Source: Sympetrum striolatum
Taxonomy: Eukaryota; Arthropoda; Insecta; Odonata; Libellulidae
Length of the DNA: 64,000 bases
Reading direction: 5' to 3'
Assembly (NCBI GenBank): GCA_947579665.1
Contig: OX388347.1
Coordinates: 25,102,562-25,166,561, forward strand
Position numbers and translations under genes: made by a program. Positions 62,253 to 64,000 of this stretch are shown piece after piece. The notes under the pieces were generated by a model. That model was given only the letters and a program-made list of their open reading frames with translations, had not been told where the DNA came from and ran no database searches. Position 1 is the stretch's first letter. Every line of letters begins with the position of its first letter.

Positions 62253-62689
62253 ACACTACAAAAGCACTGAACAAAATCATTAACACAAATGCTATCACGG
62301 AAACGGAAGTCGAAACTGAAACTACGATTAAACACCAATGAAAGGCAGATAGTATATATGTCAAATAGAAATCACATAATATAACTAAAAATTAATAGTT
62401 TTTTTATATTACCACTAAAACTTAAGATAGAATTACTTTATCTTTTCGGTCAGGTTTTACTACCACTTAAAACTCGCAGCTCAACTCCTCGATGATTACA
62501 AACACCAAAGCAAGGGAAATATTTACGCACTTTGGCATCTCTGATTTCGTCAATTCCAATTAGCGATGAATTTTCATTTTCTACAAAGAAAGTTAGAGTT
62601 AATATTTTTGTACGTTTTTCACATTTTTCTCTGGATGATGTAAGATATGAGAGTGATTGAAAATTATTTCTGTAAAGCTGGGTTTTTCG

Positions 62690-62815
62690 TTGCCTTCATT
62701 TTCTTTTCTTCTCTTTACAGGTAAGCCGAATTTTCACCTCTATAAGTTTCTCTAAAATCATTGCTGTAATTTCCCCAAGTGGATGAAAATATATGCTGGA
62801 GAAATAGGTAAGTAT
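62690..62815 (+). other. recursive-splice site with 87-bp RS-exon-like structure
   Basis: Sixteen unbroken pyrimidines (62701-62716) lead to ACAG|GTAAGC, junction 62720|62721, so acceptor and donor halves abut. A second strong donor, ATAG|GTAAGT, follows at 62807|62808, enclosing an 87-bp segment with stops in all three frames. This acceptor-GTAAG-exon-donor arrangement is what is known for recursive splice sites with RS-exons in long animal introns. Alternatively it is a plain non-coding exon. It would place the gene on the plus strand. Confidence 0.38.
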
Positions 62816-63232
62816 CTTTTACAGAATAATTCCTCGCTTGATTCCTACTTTACAAAGTGATCAGCTCAAGAATGTTTCTTGCTGGGCAGCTTTTAGAATT
62901 TCCTGACTTAAACTTTCTCTAATACTTCCAGAAGAAAAGATACTAATTCTACAAAGTTTCAGTATTAATCTGAGAAGTGTTTTTCAGCTACTTACGAGTG
63001 TATGTTTACTTTGGTGGTAGAAAAGATTCAAAAATTAACTAACGGTTCCTACAGATATCGCACAGTCTAATCACTGTCAGCATGCGTCGAAGTTGTAATA
63101 TTTCCTTAGACGTCCATGCTTACAAATAATTCTATTTATACCATTGAATACGATGCTAGTTAGAGCTCCATTTTGTTTAGTTTTCACTTTCTTTAGATCC
63201 GCGGCTCCAAATGACATTTGAATGAAAAATGG
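62816..63232. other. A+T-rich non-coding stretch
   Basis: Another acceptor-like CTTTTACAG ends at 62822, too close to the donor at 62808 to form an intron. Nothing else recognised. Confidence 0.5.
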
Positions 63233-63372
63233 AAAAAGTCCACCAAGGCCGGGAATCGAACCCCGCCTACGAAGTCCCCAAAACGGCATGTTAAATTGTT
63301 CTGCCTCGGTAGCTTAGTTGGATGAAGCATTCCCCGATCCTGGGTTCGATTCCCGGCTTTGGTGGACTTTTT
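63233..63372. repeat. inverted pair of tRNA-like SINE heads
   Basis: Left arm 63233-63263 and right arm 63342-63372 are reverse complements over 31 bp with one mismatch. Each arm holds a B box (GGGTTCGATTCCC), a GGTGGA element and a run of five or six T, reading outward from the centre. The left member keeps only the tRNA 3' half; the right one keeps an A box as well. It is either two head-to-head insertions of one SINE family or a single foldback. It can form a long hairpin. Confidence 0.6.
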
Positions 63373-63425
63373 TCGACCATGTCCGTTTCTCCTTGGTTTT
63401 TCCTGAGCGCACACCCTAACGTGCA
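63301..63425 (+). mobile_element. tRNA-derived SINE, anticodon arm deleted
   Basis: GCCTCGG then TAGCTTAGTTGG (A box, 63310-63321) with a perfect D stem GCTT/AAGC, then B box GGGTTCGATTCCC (63342-63354) within a T stem CTGGG/CCCGG. Only 11 bases separate the D and T stems, so there is no room for an anticodon arm, and the acceptor ends do not pair. It is therefore not a functional tRNA gene. A T6 run (63368-63373) follows. Sequence to about 63425 is probably the SINE body; the end is not defined. Confidence 0.55.
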
Positions 63426-64000
63426 ATTTCCACCCGTCTTCTTCCTTGTGACATTTGAATTTTGCTCTGATATGCTCCGTTTACTAGGCAATGATCGTTA
63501 TAAGAGTTAGGTCGGAAACATGTATGTACGACTGTATCTGTTGAGAATGATGAAGGGACTACTGAATTAATGCATTGGAATATGTTTAGGACCTCTTATT
63601 TGCCGTAAGTTCGGTAGGAAGTCGCAAAGTTCAACCTCAATTGTAAATATTCAGGTTGATAAAGATTTGAGAATGGAGATTACACGATATTAGCAAGTTT
63701 TATATGTTACCTGAATCATTACTAGTTGCGAATATTTCCTATACCTAACAATCCAAATTATCTGAAATTGATTAAAATTGAATTGAAATTGACAATTGAA
63801 AATGACGACATAGTGCGTATTATATATTTTTAAATGTATAAAAATATGATCTCTTGTTGAGTGGCTTTATCTTATCTTCAATGATTTTTTCTCTTGTTGG
63901 TGACTACGCTGGAACCGAACAGGACGACTTCAACTTTCCTGATTGTTTCGTCATCGATGCCATATAGTCCATATTGGCATTCGATATCAATAAAAAACAT
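63426..64000. other. A+T-rich non-coding stretch
   Basis: Nothing recognisable up to the right edge. Confidence 0.5.

Noticed and set aside
63301..63372. tRNA gene
   Set aside because: No anticodon arm can be folded and the acceptor ends do not pair, so it is a SINE head.

Overview
The window looks like non-coding DNA from an animal with a large, A+T-rich, transposon-containing genome. An arthropod, probably an insect, is my best inference. By eye about two thirds of the bases are A or T. Reading frames are short, no operon-like packing is visible, and the recognisable repeats are of kinds common in arthropods: CR1-like and RTE-like non-LTR retrotransposon remnants, tRNA-derived SINEs and a tiny TA-flanked inverted-repeat element. 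I found no intact protein-coding gene, no intact tRNA or rRNA gene and no CRISPR array. The species cannot be named from this sequence alone.

Layout. Positions 1 to 19.4 kb are A+T-rich background. They hold two G+C-rich repeat-like islands (1.04-1.21 and 4.12-4.27 kb), a foldback element (11.54-11.65 kb), a 31-bp tandem duplication (12.18 kb), a few weak coding-like frames and a degraded SINE-like block (17.9-18.1 kb). From 19.4 to 25.2 kb four CpG-rich blocks are clustered, with CCAAT-type boxes, GAGA sites, CRE-like sites and two perfect GCGCATGCGC (NRF-1/Ewg) palindromes. This is the best candidate for a promoter or regulatory hub. From 25.2 to 45 kb there is A+T-rich background with a tRNA-derived SINE (37.03-37.22 kb), a 77-bp perfect-hairpin mini-element between TA dinucleotides (37.77-37.85 kb), a CpG-rich block at 40.0-40.25 kb and short repeats. 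From 45 to 60 kb lie two copies of an unrecognised dispersed repeat of about 330-370 bp (45.2 and 58.4 kb), a decayed CR1-like reverse transcriptase on the plus strand (47.4-48.8 kb), an RTE-like 3' fragment on the minus strand with candidate target-site duplication (57.4-57.9 kb) and a second CR1-like 3' fragment on the minus strand (58.8-59.5 kb). Non-transposon-like, higher-G+C blocks at 31.3, 49.6 and 55.3 kb may be conserved regulatory DNA. The last 2 kb contain a bZIP-site cluster, a splice-site arrangement typical of recursive splicing (62.70-62.81 kb) and a pair of inverted tRNA-like SINE heads (63.23-63.37 kb).

How it may fit together. The window opens with a sequence matching a 5' splice donor on the plus strand, and plus-strand AG|GTAAG recursive-type sites occur at 8.37 and 62.72 kb. 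One economical reading is that much of the window is a very long intron of a plus-strand gene, with an internal or alternative promoter hub near 19-25 kb and later transposon insertions. This is inference: splice-like sites also arise by chance, and RNA or cross-species data would be needed to settle it.
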